From positions 3,100,001 through 3,164,000 of the forward strand of contig NC_014364.1 in NCBI RefSeq assembly GCF_000143985.1: 64,000 bases of DNA, in the 5' to 3' direction. Made by a program: the position numbers and the translations under genes. The notes under the pieces are model-generated. The model saw nothing but the letters and a program-made list of their open reading frames with translations, was not told the DNA's origin and did not search any database. Numbering within the stretch: position 1 is the stretch's first letter; each line of letters opens with the position of its first letter. This stretch comes from Sediminispirochaeta smaragdinae DSM 11293 (GTDB lineage Bacteria; Spirochaetota; Spirochaetia; DSM-16054; Sediminispirochaetaceae). Positions 33,002 to 41,377 of this stretch are shown one piece after another.

Positions 33002-34559
33002 CACAGCCCTCGCAGGGATATCCCCATTCCTGTCGGGTATGAGCAAGATACCGCTCCTCCCCACGCTTCCAAATGTCCTTCAGTGGCTCTTCAAAAACGT
33101 TGCCAAGCAGTGTCCCCTGCTGTATAGACTCGCTTCCGGGAATGATCTCCTTGCAGAGCGGCACCGAACCGTCAAGAAAGATATGAAGGTCACGTTTCAG
33201 ATGCCAACAGGGGAAACGAACCACAGGAGAAAGATCGGTAACCTTCAGCTCTTCAAGCGCTCCGGCAAAATTGTCGTATTTCTGAATGATCACCTCCACG
33301 TTCTGCTTCTTCCAAAATCGGTAAAATTGCTCAAGCTCGGCCTCATTCTCTTTCGTTCTGACCGCCTGGACCCTCACATGACCGGGAAAGCGCTCGGCGA
33401 GAGCCCTCACCGTTGCCAAGGCCTCTTCCATGCCCTCTCCTCGAAAACGACGATAGGTCTCAAGCTCAAAGGCATCCAGGGAAACGACCCATTCGATGCG
33501 CTCCGTTGCTGTCTCAAGAGTAGCAATGGCGTCCAACACGGACAAGTTCCATCCGATCCCTGAGGTTTCAATCATGGCCGATAATCCGGGCCGGGAGATT
33601 ACCTCCCCAACCATTGCCTGGATGTCGGGATGGAGCGCAGGCTCCCCCCAAAGGGAAAGGCCGATTACCGCCTCTTCACTGAGCTCAAGCACCTGATCGA
33701 GGATGGAGGCAAGGGCCTCAGGGCTCATCGATTCGCTGCGATCGATCGCCTTCGACGGTGCCTTCGGATAGGGACACCAACTACAGCGCTGAGGACAAGC
33801 GGAATGGATCTGAACATAGATAAAGGCGGGTACGGTTCGCAGCAATGCGGGCTGTCGGACCAAAATCTCCGGAATAGGCTCTACCTCTCCGCCCGCGTCG
33901 ATAATATGCTTGAGAAGCAGGGTCCGCTCTTTTCCCCTGGCCGCAAGATCGACCCGAAGAAGGCGCAGATCGTCGGGGGCTATTTCCGTCTCGATATCGA
34001 AGGCGTTGATATCTTTTTGGATAAGATCAAATAGGATGGAATCGGAAAGGGGTACATCCTTGCCGGAGGAACGTGAAGAGCGGTAGAGCTCCCGTATCTG
34101 TCCGATCGCCGAAACCGATACGATCTCGGGAGCGATGAACCTGGGATAGCCGTCGGCGAAACTATAGGTTGCATAATAATGTTCGTGATTATGCAGCATG
34201 CGCAGGGCAAGGCTTTCATCAAAGAGGGGAGCATCGGCATAGAGATGGTAAAAAAGCTGCAGAGATCCCTCTGTCGGGGCCGGAAGGGACGATGCAGCCT
34301 CATCCAGGGCCTGGAGAAAGGCATCGGTATCCCACTGCTGCCGCTGTACGAAGACTACGGCATCAAGCCCCTTTTCCCGTAGATGCCCGGAGGCGACATC
34401 TACATAGCGTGAGGGAAGAAAAAGGAAGCATCTGCCGCCGGGGGCAAGGGACAAGGCTTTTCGAACCGTCCTCGATAAAGCGGTATCACCGTCGGAGAAA
34501 AGAGGATCGAAGGCATGACCGTCGATGTGAATTGCATTCAGAACAACAAAGATATCCAT
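32976..34559 (-). CDS. Radical SAM/SPASM protein with an N-terminal nucleotidyltransferase-like domain
   Basis: 527 residues. Residues about 1–150 look like a GT-A nucleotidyltransferase domain (LFLPSRYV near 46–53, YADAPLFDESLALRML at about 107–122). From about 245, VQIHSACPQRCSWCPYP supplies the radical SAM CX3CX2C motif (Cys255, Cys259, Cys262) for the 4Fe-4S cluster. SLWGEPALHPDI and ETSGIGWNL are core strands. The C-terminal PLCKE and CEGCDEYY cysteines, with FPCWH before them, form a SPASM-type auxiliary cluster region. Reaction unknown; in sugar loci such enzymes perform epimerisation, dehydration or C-C chemistry. It is first of the five overlapping glycan genes, 38 bases after proB. 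Confidence 0.8.
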   Translation of the reverse strand: MDIFVVLNAIHIDGHAFDPLFSDGDTALSRTVRKALSLAPGGRCFLFLPSRYVDVASGHLREKGLDAVVFVQRQQWDTDAFLQALDEAASSLPAPTEGSLQLFYHLYADAPLFDESLALRMLHNHEHYYATYSFADGYPRFIAPEIVSVSAIGQIRELYRSSRSSGKDVPLSDSILFDLIQKDINAFDIETEIAPDDLRLLRVDLAARGKERTLLLKHIIDAGGEVEPIPEILVRQPALLRTVPAFIYVQIHSACPQRCSWCPYPKAPSKAIDRSESMSPEALASILDQVLELSEEAVIGLSLWGEPALHPDIQAMVGEVISRPGLSAMIETSGIGWNLSVLDAIATLETATERIEWVVSLDAFELETYRRFRGEGMEEALATVRALAERFPGHVRVQAVRTKENEAELEQFYRFWKKQNVEVIIQKYDNFAGALEELKVTDLSPVVRFPCWHLKRDLHIFLDGSVPLCKEIIPGSESIQQGTLLGNVFEEPLKDIWKRGEERYLAHTRQEWGYPCEGCDEYYTFNF

Positions 34560-34597
34560 AACTCGTTTATCGACACTCCCGAAAGGGGATTGTAGCA

Positions 34598-35698
34598 TTA
34601 ATCAAGAAAGACAATATCTTCAGGCAGCGAAACCTCATCCCGCCGTTTACTACCGATGATGGAGGTGATGTCGGCGGTGTGATGTCCCATCAATTTCCGA
34701 AGCTCCTCGCTATCGAAGGCGGTCACCGCCTTGGCAATATCGTTAATGGCAACCACCTCGCCCGAATCAAAGAAGCCCTCGACTCCTACGATCCCCGGAG
34801 GCAAAAGACTCTTGTGACGCCTGAGCGCACTAACCGCCCCCTCGTCTATCCAGATGGTACCTCGGGGGGCGCTATTGAGAATCCAACGGTTACGTGCCGA
34901 AAGACGTTTGCCCGCAAGAAAAAGGGTACCGATATCCTCCCCTTCACAAATTCTCGGAAGCACATTCTTCTCATTACCATGGGCCAAGACAATGGAACAG
35001 CCGGCCGAGGCGGCAATCTCTGCGGCGAGGAGTTTCGTCTTCATGCCGCCGGTGGAAAAGGTACTTCCGGGGGTTCCAGCCCAGCTGAACACCTCATCGG
35101 TGATCTTGGGAACAACGGCGATGCGACGTGCATGAGGGTCGTTTTTTGGGTCCCCATCGTAGAGGCCGTCAATATCCGTAAGGATGATCAGAAGATCGGC
35201 ATCGATCTTGCTGGCGACCATGGCGCTGAGACGGTCGTTGTCACCAAAGGCAAGGTTGATCTCATCAACGGCAATGCTGTCGTTCTCATTAAAGATAGGA
35301 ACAACGTTAAGAGAAAGCAGGGTTTCCACCGAAGCCTGAAGGTTAAGGTAGGTCCTGCGATTGTTCAGCACATAACGCGTAATAAGCACCTGGGCAATGG
35401 TGACTCCGTGATCTGCAAAACACTCCCGATACTGGTGCATGAGAAGGGGCTGCCCAATGGCGGCACAGGCCTGGCGCATCCGAATTTCGGTCACTCTACT
35501 CTCTATACCCAGTTCCATGGCCCCCATCCCGATGGCCCCGGAACTGACGAGAAGAACCTGTTTCCCTGCCTGCAGCAGGGAAGCAACCTGATCACAGAAT
35601 CGCCCCATTGCCTCCACATCAAGCCCTCCGTCCCGGGCCAATAGGTTTGTACCGATCTTGACCACAATCCGATTTGCTTTTCGAAGGGCATCTCTCAT
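34598..35698 (-). CDS. proB: Glutamate 5-kinase
   Basis: First enzyme of proline synthesis; phosphorylates glutamate and hands it to ProA. The amino-acid-kinase domain (about 8–260) shows VVKIGTNLL, LVSSGAIGMG, NENDSIAV, FGDNDRLSAMVA, LTDIDGLYDGDP and STGGMKTKLLAA. A C-terminal PUA domain (about 278–355) is present as in full-length bacterial ProB. The ATG at 35698 follows AGAGGTC. It lies nine bases after proA and 38 bases before the radical SAM gene, which suggests one transcript into the glycan genes. Confidence 0.96.
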   Translation of the reverse strand: MRDALRKANRIVVKIGTNLLARDGGLDVEAMGRFCDQVASLLQAGKQVLLVSSGAIGMGAMELGIESRVTEIRMRQACAAIGQPLLMHQYRECFADHGVTIAQVLITRYVLNNRRTYLNLQASVETLLSLNVVPIFNENDSIAVDEINLAFGDNDRLSAMVASKIDADLLIILTDIDGLYDGDPKNDPHARRIAVVPKITDEVFSWAGTPGSTFSTGGMKTKLLAAEIAASAGCSIVLAHGNEKNVLPRICEGEDIGTLFLAGKRLSARNRWILNSAPRGTIWIDEGAVSALRRHKSLLPPGIVGVEGFFDSGEVVAINDIAKAVTAFDSEELRKLMGHHTADITSIIGSKRRDEVSLPEDIVFLD

Positions 35699-35707
35699 AG
35701 CCGACCT

Positions 35708-37012
35708 CTATAACAACGCATCGGAGGGATCGGCGGAGATATCTTGATGGAGAAATGAACGGCGTCCGGAGGCGTAATCGTCGACAATCTGTCCGGAACC
35801 GATCATACGCCACTTATAGATCATAAGACCTTCAAGCCCCACAGGCCCCCTGGCATGGATCTTATTCGTACTGATCCCCACTTCGGCACCGAGACCATAG
35901 CGATATCCGTCGGAAAATCGTGTGGAACAATTCCAGAAAAGATCGGCGGAATCGACCCTGGCCATAAAGAACGACGCCTTAGCAGGATCATTCGTCACGA
36001 TGGCATCGGTATGGCCGGAACCGTAGCGGTTGATATGAGCGACAGCCTCATGGATATCCTTCACGACCCGTATGGAAAGGATCGGCCCCAGATACTCTGT
36101 ACGCCAATCCTCTTCGGTAGCGGCAGCTACATCGATAACGCTTCTGGTCGTATCACATCCCCTAAGCTCCACCCCTGCGGCCTGAAAGGCCTTTTGCAAG
36201 GGCGGCAACAGCCGGGAAGCGGCAGCCTCGTCAACGAGAAGGGTCTCAAGAGCGTTGCAGACGGCCATATACTGGGTCTTCGAATCAACGGCAATGGAAA
36301 CAGACATCACTTCATCAGCATCCTCGGCAAGATACAGATGGCAGATACCATCGGCATGTCCGAGAACTGGAATGGAAGAGTTCTTCATAATATGACGTAC
36401 AAAGTCGTTCGATCCCCGGGGAATAAGGAGATCAACCAGATCGTCGAGTTCAAGGAGTTCTCCCACCTCCTCTCTACTTTCCAAAAGGGCCATCCACCCC
36501 TTGGGGGCACCGGATGCAACACTCCCTTCGGCAATAAGAGAAGCGAGAGCTCTGTTTGTCCGCAGGGCCTCACTGCCCCCCTTGAGAAGCAATCCGTTTC
36601 CGCTTTTAAGTGCGAGAGATGCAATCTGTACCAGGGCGTCCGGCCTTGACTCGAAAATCATGCCGATGACCCCGATGGGACAGCTTACCCGATAGAGGTT
36701 GAGCCCCTCGTCCAGTTTTCTCGCTTCAAGGATCTTTCCGGCAGGGTCAGGAAGACCGATTAAGGCATCGATTCCGGCTATTACCTGATCGAGTTTGGTT
36801 TCGTCGAATTTGAGTCGTTTCAAAAGAGGTGCCGAAAGATTATCTTGTGTGGCAGCATCGAGATCGGCCCTGTTCGCCTCGAAAATTGTCTTTGCGCCTT
36901 TTCGAAGGGCCTGTTTCATGCCGACAAGCGCATCATTTTTCGCAGATCCTTTTGCCGCCCCAAGCAAAATCTGGGCATCTTTCACCATTAGGGCTTTTTC
37001 TCTGACACTCAT
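35708..37012 (-). CDS. proA: Glutamate-5-semialdehyde dehydrogenase (gamma-glutamyl phosphate reductase)
   Basis: Second step of proline synthesis: NADPH-dependent reduction of gamma-glutamyl phosphate. 434 residues of the aldehyde dehydrogenase fold. The conserved CPIGVIGMIFESRPDALVQI, LKSGNGLLLKGGSEA, VDLLIPRGSNDFVRHI and the AVCNALETLLV region with the catalytic Cys are present, as is GLGAEVGISTNKIHARGPVG near the end. The ATG at 37012 starts the typical MSVREKAL N-terminus; the frame is open a little further upstream. It is followed by proB after nine bases. proC is elsewhere (2.1 kb). Confidence 0.96.
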   Translation of the reverse strand: MSVREKALMVKDAQILLGAAKGSAKNDALVGMKQALRKGAKTIFEANRADLDAATQDNLSAPLLKRLKFDETKLDQVIAGIDALIGLPDPAGKILEARKLDEGLNLYRVSCPIGVIGMIFESRPDALVQIASLALKSGNGLLLKGGSEALRTNRALASLIAEGSVASGAPKGWMALLESREEVGELLELDDLVDLLIPRGSNDFVRHIMKNSSIPVLGHADGICHLYLAEDADEVMSVSIAVDSKTQYMAVCNALETLLVDEAAASRLLPPLQKAFQAAGVELRGCDTTRSVIDVAAATEEDWRTEYLGPILSIRVVKDIHEAVAHINRYGSGHTDAIVTNDPAKASFFMARVDSADLFWNCSTRFSDGYRYGLGAEVGISTNKIHARGPVGLEGLMIYKWRMIGSGQIVDDYASGRRSFLHQDISADPSDALL

Positions 37013-37066
37013 AGGTATATGGTAGACCGTAAAAGCCCAGCGTGGCAACAACCAATCACTGCTTGT

Positions 37067-38614
37067 TCAGGTCGCTTTCGGGATATCGCCGTAAATGGTC
37101 TGAACCTCTTCTTCCAGCGAGAGAAAGAGCCTGAGAATTTCCGGATCGAAATGATCAGGCGAAAGGCGATCATCACCCTCGCGCAATAAAGCGATGGCTT
37201 CGTCGTGGGAAAACGGCCTGCGAAAACTGCGCCGCGAACGCAAACTTTCATAAATATCGGCCACCCGTACCAATCGCGCCGCAAAAGGAATTTCCCGGCC
37301 CTTTCGACCAAGAGGATATCCTGTTCCGTCGTACCGCTCGTACAAATTTGCGGCAATCTCTCTCGCCGTGGAAAGACGAGGCAATTCGTGAAATACCCAG
37401 GAAGCCAAAACAGGGGCCTTACGAACAAGCGCCCATTCGGTACCCGAGAGAGGTCCGTCTTTGCTGAGTATGGATTGATCTATCATCAGCTTACTGACAT
37501 CGTAGAGTTGCACGGCATCAAGGAGTGTCGTTGTATAACCGGAAGAGCAATCGAGTCTATTGCAAAGCAAAGCGCAGATTTTTTGAATACGTTTATGCTT
37601 CCCTTCCGATCCCTCTTTTACCTCAGTTATCTTTCCCAGCTCACGTACAAGATTGAGATATTCATCTTCTTTTTTGCCCATCTTTTCAAAGACAAGCAGT
37701 AATAAATAAATATAAAACCCGAGATGACGGTACCAGGTAAGATCAAACAGTTTAAGACTACGATGAAAGTTCAGAAAGAGAATACGCTGGGAATCATTAA
37801 CATAATAGAGGATAAAATTCCGTATCGTCCCAAGCTTTTCTACAAGTTTTTCAGGAAAAAACCTTGTATACGCTTCCGGCGAGGGAGAGGTTTCCTGCCA
37901 GTTCGACATCAACATCCCCTCTTGCCACACCCCGAGGGACTGCATCCGCTCTATATCAAGTTCGGCATCAATATCTTCTTCCTCGATGTCCCCTTCCGTT
38001 CTAAAAAACAGCTTTCCCCCGCATTCATAGCTCCCGGCACTAAGGGAGACAAACACTGCGTGCGGCCTGTGATAATCCTCGGGGCCGACAGCCAGATGAG
38101 CCTCAATAACACTCGCAATAAGATGATCGGCCTCGGCACAACTCAATTCCGTCGAATCCGAGAAGTCCGGAGCGGCTCCCTCACCGGTGGAAGACAAAAG
38201 TCCGCTGGAGGCAACATGGGCATTGAGTTCACGTATCTTCAGCAGGGTTCTGACGCGGACCATTAGTTCATTGATGTTGACCGGTTTGGAGATGAATTCA
38301 TCGGCCCCTGCCTTTATCCCCTCCTCGATATCCTCACGACTATGAAGGGCCGTGACAAGAATCACAGGGATATCCGCAGTCTCTTTACGTTCTTTAAGGC
38401 TGCGGCAGACACCAAACCCGGTTAAATCGGGCATCATCACGTCAAGCAGAATAAGATCAGGGGGCTTTTGCTCTACTTTTTCTAAAGCATCTTTACCATT
38501 GGCCGCCTCTTCCGGTAGATACCCCCGCTTTTTTAGGGCTGTAACAAGGAGGAGGCGATTTATGGCCTCGTCATCAACGACGAGGACATGCGGTAAAACT
38601 TCATCATTATTCAC
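37067..38614 (-). CDS. Response regulator with a degenerate HD-GYP domain
   Basis: 515 residues. The receiver domain (1–125) has VDDEAINR, acceptor Asp58 in LLDVMMPDLTG and Lys in FISKP. A middle region of about 200 residues without known domain follows. The C-terminal HD-GYP fold (about 335–510) has lost metal-binding residues: the HD pair is YD (LYDVSK, 370–375) and the HHE position reads LYE. DGTGYPLG, the GYP loop, is retained. Cyclic di-GMP hydrolysis is therefore unlikely; binding or signalling without catalysis is possible. GTG start at 38614 near AAGAG. It heads the long minus-strand run into proA. Confidence 0.85.
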   Translation of the reverse strand: MNNDEVLPHVLVVDDEAINRLLLVTALKKRGYLPEEAANGKDALEKVEQKPPDLILLDVMMPDLTGFGVCRSLKERKETADIPVILVTALHSREDIEEGIKAGADEFISKPVNINELMVRVRTLLKIRELNAHVASSGLLSSTGEGAAPDFSDSTELSCAEADHLIASVIEAHLAVGPEDYHRPHAVFVSLSAGSYECGGKLFFRTEGDIEEEDIDAELDIERMQSLGVWQEGMLMSNWQETSPSPEAYTRFFPEKLVEKLGTIRNFILYYVNDSQRILFLNFHRSLKLFDLTWYRHLGFYIYLLLLVFEKMGKKEDEYLNLVRELGKITEVKEGSEGKHKRIQKICALLCNRLDCSSGYTTTLLDAVQLYDVSKLMIDQSILSKDGPLSGTEWALVRKAPVLASWVFHELPRLSTAREIAANLYERYDGTGYPLGRKGREIPFAARLVRVADIYESLRSRRSFRRPFSHDEAIALLREGDDRLSPDHFDPEILRLFLSLEEEVQTIYGDIPKAT

Positions 38615-38703
38615 TCTTAAAATGTAGACATAGCGGTATGCCAGGTCAATAGATAAGAGAATGATTAGCAGAGCAGCATAAAATCTGTTATGATCATCTC
38701 GCT

Positions 38704-39504
38704 ATGGAGCTCTTTACCATGTTGTTTGACAAGATAGAACAAGCATCCCCTCCCCATCCTCCGGTCATCGCCCTCGCCGGAGGAGGAGGAAAGAGTACGA
38801 CCCTCTATCGCCTTGCCGAATCTGCAGCACGCAGGGGAAAGAATGTGCTGATCACTACCACCACCAAAATGTTCGATCCGCGTATAGACCCTACCGCTCG
38901 TTTCCATCGTTGTTTCATAGGGGAAACGGTTGTCCCACCCTCTTCCGAGGGCGGATCCATAACCTTTGCCGCCGACGCTGAACTTCCGGAACTCAGGAAG
39001 GTCAAGGGATACGAACGGGACCGTATCGGTGAATTCCGCCGGGATTACGATCTGATCATTGTAGAGGCTGATGGGGCAAAGCGCCTTCCCCTCAAGGCAC
39101 CGGGATCCCAGGAGCCGCAGATACCGGCCTGTACCACCCACATCATTGCGGTCATCGGGCTCGACAGTTACGAAGCCCCCATGGATGAAAACCATGTTCA
39201 CCGTCCGGAATGTTTCGCATCTCTTACGGGCTGCCGCCCGGAATGTCCGGTTACGGCGGAACACTACTATCGTCTTGCCACCCATTCCGAGGGCGCTTTT
39301 AAGTCGGCTCCTCCTCATGCACGGCGTTTTCTCCTTTTTAACAAGCTGGATGTGCTGAATAAAGATCGTGCTATCCATCTTAAAGAGAGCCTTGAAAGGC
39401 TTTTTCTGCGCTCCGAAGGGGGAGAAAAAGGGATAGAGGTTCTCTTGGGATCAATGATGGCGAAGGACGAAAGGGCACAGATAATGGACTGCTTGAGAAA
39501 ATAA
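38704..39504 (+). CDS. yqeC: Selenium-dependent molybdenum hydroxylase accessory protein YqeC
   Basis: Putative nucleotide-binding accessory protein found with selenium-dependent molybdenum hydroxylases. 266 residues. The P-loop-like VIALAGGGGKSTTLYRLAE lies near the N-terminus, followed by LITTTTKMFDP, DLIIVEADGAKRLPLKAP and RFLLFNKLDVL, all typical of YqeC. An ATG at 38719 with GGAG nine bases before it is an equally good start. A TTATGAT box about ten bases before 38704 may be the -10. It stands first in the yqeC/xdhC-yqeB/selD/yedF run, with a miniature inverted-repeat element inserted after its stop. Confidence 0.85.
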   Translation: MELFTMLFDKIEQASPPHPPVIALAGGGGKSTTLYRLAESAARRGKNVLITTTTKMFDPRIDPTARFHRCFIGETVVPPSSEGGSITFAADAELPELRKVKGYERDRIGEFRRDYDLIIVEADGAKRLPLKAPGSQEPQIPACTTHIIAVIGLDSYEAPMDENHVHRPECFASLTGCRPECPVTAEHYYRLATHSEGAFKSAPPHARRFLLFNKLDVLNKDRAIHLKESLERLFLRSEGGEKGIEVLLGSMMAKDERAQIMDCLRK

Positions 39505-39506
39505 AG

Positions 39507-39655
39507 TAGTGTCCGGAATCCTGGTGGTCAAAGCCCCTCAATTTTTTTCCTTACCGCCAATTACAAGGGTATAGATACATAAGATCAAGTAATCCTGGAA
39601 ACCTAAGGATTTTTCCGGGAAAGAGGGCACAAAATCACCAGGATTCCGGACACTA
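39507..39655. mobile_element. Miniature inverted-repeat element, copy 1 (149 bp)
   Basis: Perfect 20-bp terminal inverted repeats, TAGTGTCCGGAATCCTGGTG at 39507–39526 and its exact complement at 39636–39655, with no coding capacity between. It begins two bases after the yqeC stop codon. A second 149-bp copy lies at 50831–50979 in the opposite orientation and shares interior blocks such as GGAAAC-x-TAAGGATTTT. A solo end is at 62667–62683. Flanking TA could be the target site. A MITE or similar non-autonomous element is the likely identity. Confidence 0.75.
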
Positions 39656-39668
39656 TAAAAAAATAACG

Positions 39669-39704
39669 GCATACCATTGGATCATTAGCAAAACAATGGT
39701 ATGC
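39669..39704. promoter_or_regulatory. Inverted repeat upstream of xdhC-yqeB, candidate operator
   Basis: GCATACCATTG (39669–39679) and CAATGGTATGC (39694–39704) form a perfect 11-bp inverted repeat with a 14-base spacer, 45 bases before the xdhC-yqeB start. TATGCTACAAT at its right arm could include a -10 box. It lies between the miniature element and the gene. A regulator binding site is likelier than a terminator because no T run follows. Confidence 0.5.
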
Positions 39705-39748
39705 TACAATGCTAATGTGTGAAAACAACGCTGTTCAGGAGCTGTCAC

Positions 39749-41377
39749 ATGAACCTTTTTGAAAAAGCCGCACAGCTGTCGGCAGAGCACACTCCCTTTG
39801 CCGTTGCCACTATTGTATCGTCATCAGGCTCTACCCCCCGAAGCAAGGCGAAAATGATTGTCCTAAGCAATGGCAAGAGTTTCGGAACAATTGGTGGAGG
39901 CCCTGTAGAGGGGATAGTGATTGAGGAGGCCTTGCAATGTATCCGCTTCGATCGCTCCACGCTTCTTGAATATGCCCTTGACAAGGGTGACAAGGGTGAC
40001 AAGGGTGACAAGGTCGAAAGCATAACCATGGAATGCGGCGGATCCTTAAAGGTTTTTATAGAATGCGTCAATCCGGGTCCCAGGCTCGTTCTTGTAGGAG
40101 GGGGACACGTAAGTCTTGAGATTGCAAAGGTAGCGGCGGAACTTGGTTTTCGTGTTGAGGTGGTGGAGGAGCGAGCCGAATTCTGTTCCGCAGAACGATT
40201 TCCCATGGCAGCAAAGCTATATCTCGAAAACAATCTCGAAGAGGCAATGGCCTCGCTTCCCTCCGATCCCTCCTCTTTTATTATCATTGCGACCAACAGC
40301 AGCGATGAGCGGGCCCTCCGTTACTTTGTTGGTAAATCGTTTATCTATCTCGGTATGCTCGGCAGCCGTCGAAAGGTTCGCCTGCTTATGGATAAATTGG
40401 CCGACGAAGGCGTGCCTCAGGCACAACTCGCCGGGATACGGGCTCCCATCGGTTTGGATATTGGAGCGGAAACACCACAGGAGATTGCAATATCGATAGC
40501 GGCGGAATTGCTTGCCGTTCGAAGCGGGCATACGGGAGTGCCGCTTTCGGGAGACCACCCCAAGCGTGTGGTGGTAAGGGGAGGAGGAGACATCGCCACC
40601 GGCACCATTTGCCGGCTTTTCAGGTCGGGCTTCGAGGTGGTCGTACTCGAGATTAAGCATCCGACGGTGATACGGCGTAGCGTTGCCTTCGCTCAAGCGA
40701 TGTTCGACGGAACCATGGTGGTGGAAGGGATCATCGCCTGTCGTGTCGAAAGCTTTGAAGAAATTGAGGCGGTGCTTACCGAAGGTAAGATCCCCGTCAT
40801 TGCCGACCCGGAAGGATCACTTATTCCGGCGCTCCGTCCGGCTGCCGTTGTCGACGCCATCCTTGCCAAGAAGAATCTCGGAACACATAAGAAGATGGCA
40901 CCTGCGGTCATAGGACTGGGACCCGGATTTTCCGCAGGTGACGATGTTGATGCGGTAATAGAAACAAATCGGGGACATCACCTCGGGAGTGTCATCCTCC
41001 ACGGCCAGGCACAGGCCAATACCAATGTTCCGGGAAACATCTCAGGGGTTTCTGCAAAGCGTGTCATCAGAGCCCCGGTAGCCGGTATCATTGAGGAACT
41101 TTGCGCCCTTGGCGATATTGTACGCAGCGGAGATCCTGTCATGGCCATCAGAGGAAAAGATGGGCAGAAGGATATCGTTACGGCTCCGATCGATGGCATG
41201 GTCAGGGGCTTAATCAAGGGAGGAAGCGAGGTTACCAAAGAGTTTAAAATCGGGGATGTCGATCCCCGGGGAGAAAAAGCGGACTTCACCACCGTAAGTG
41301 ACAAGGCCCGTGCCGTAGCCGGCGGGGTCCTTGAGGCAATCTTGATGCTTTTGGCACGGAGGAAAAAAATAGTATGA
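39749..41377 (+). CDS. yqeB: XdhC–YqeB fusion, maturation factor of a selenium-dependent molybdenum hydroxylase
   Basis: 542 residues. The N-terminal half is XdhC-like: TIVSSSGSTPRSKAKMIV, GTIGGGPVEG, ECGGSLKVFIE and a Rossmann part LVLVGGGHVSLEIAKVA with GSRRKVRLLMD. XdhC proteins insert the mature cofactor into xanthine dehydrogenases. The C-terminal half is YqeB: VVVRGGGDIATGTICRLF, AVIGLGPGF, GHHLGSVILHG and a biotinyl-lipoyl-like hammerhead VIRAPVAGIIEEL. YqeB belongs to the labile-selenium hydroxylase set. The ATG at 39749 follows CAGGAG. Residues near 85–95 contain GDKGDKGDK from a 9-bp DNA repeat. It overlaps selD by four bases. Confidence 0.9.
   Translation: MNLFEKAAQLSAEHTPFAVATIVSSSGSTPRSKAKMIVLSNGKSFGTIGGGPVEGIVIEEALQCIRFDRSTLLEYALDKGDKGDKGDKVESITMECGGSLKVFIECVNPGPRLVLVGGGHVSLEIAKVAAELGFRVEVVEERAEFCSAERFPMAAKLYLENNLEEAMASLPSDPSSFIIIATNSSDERALRYFVGKSFIYLGMLGSRRKVRLLMDKLADEGVPQAQLAGIRAPIGLDIGAETPQEIAISIAAELLAVRSGHTGVPLSGDHPKRVVVRGGGDIATGTICRLFRSGFEVVVLEIKHPTVIRRSVAFAQAMFDGTMVVEGIIACRVESFEEIEAVLTEGKIPVIADPEGSLIPALRPAAVVDAILAKKNLGTHKKMAPAVIGLGPGFSAGDDVDAVIETNRGHHLGSVILHGQAQANTNVPGNISGVSAKRVIRAPVAGIIEELCALGDIVRSGDPVMAIRGKDGQKDIVTAPIDGMVRGLIKGGSEVTKEFKIGDVDPRGEKADFTTVSDKARAVAGGVLEAILMLLARRKKIV
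39980..40015 (+). repeat. In-frame 9-bp tandem repeat inside xdhC-yqeB
   Basis: Three perfect copies of GACAAGGGT (39980–40006) plus a fourth, GACAAGGTC, encode GDK repeats in the XdhC part. Gain or loss of copies would keep the frame. Confidence 0.85.

Noticed and set aside
38634-38690. GGTATGCC upstream of yqeC as a second copy of the xdhC-yqeB operator
   Set aside because: Only one half-site is present, with no inverted partner.
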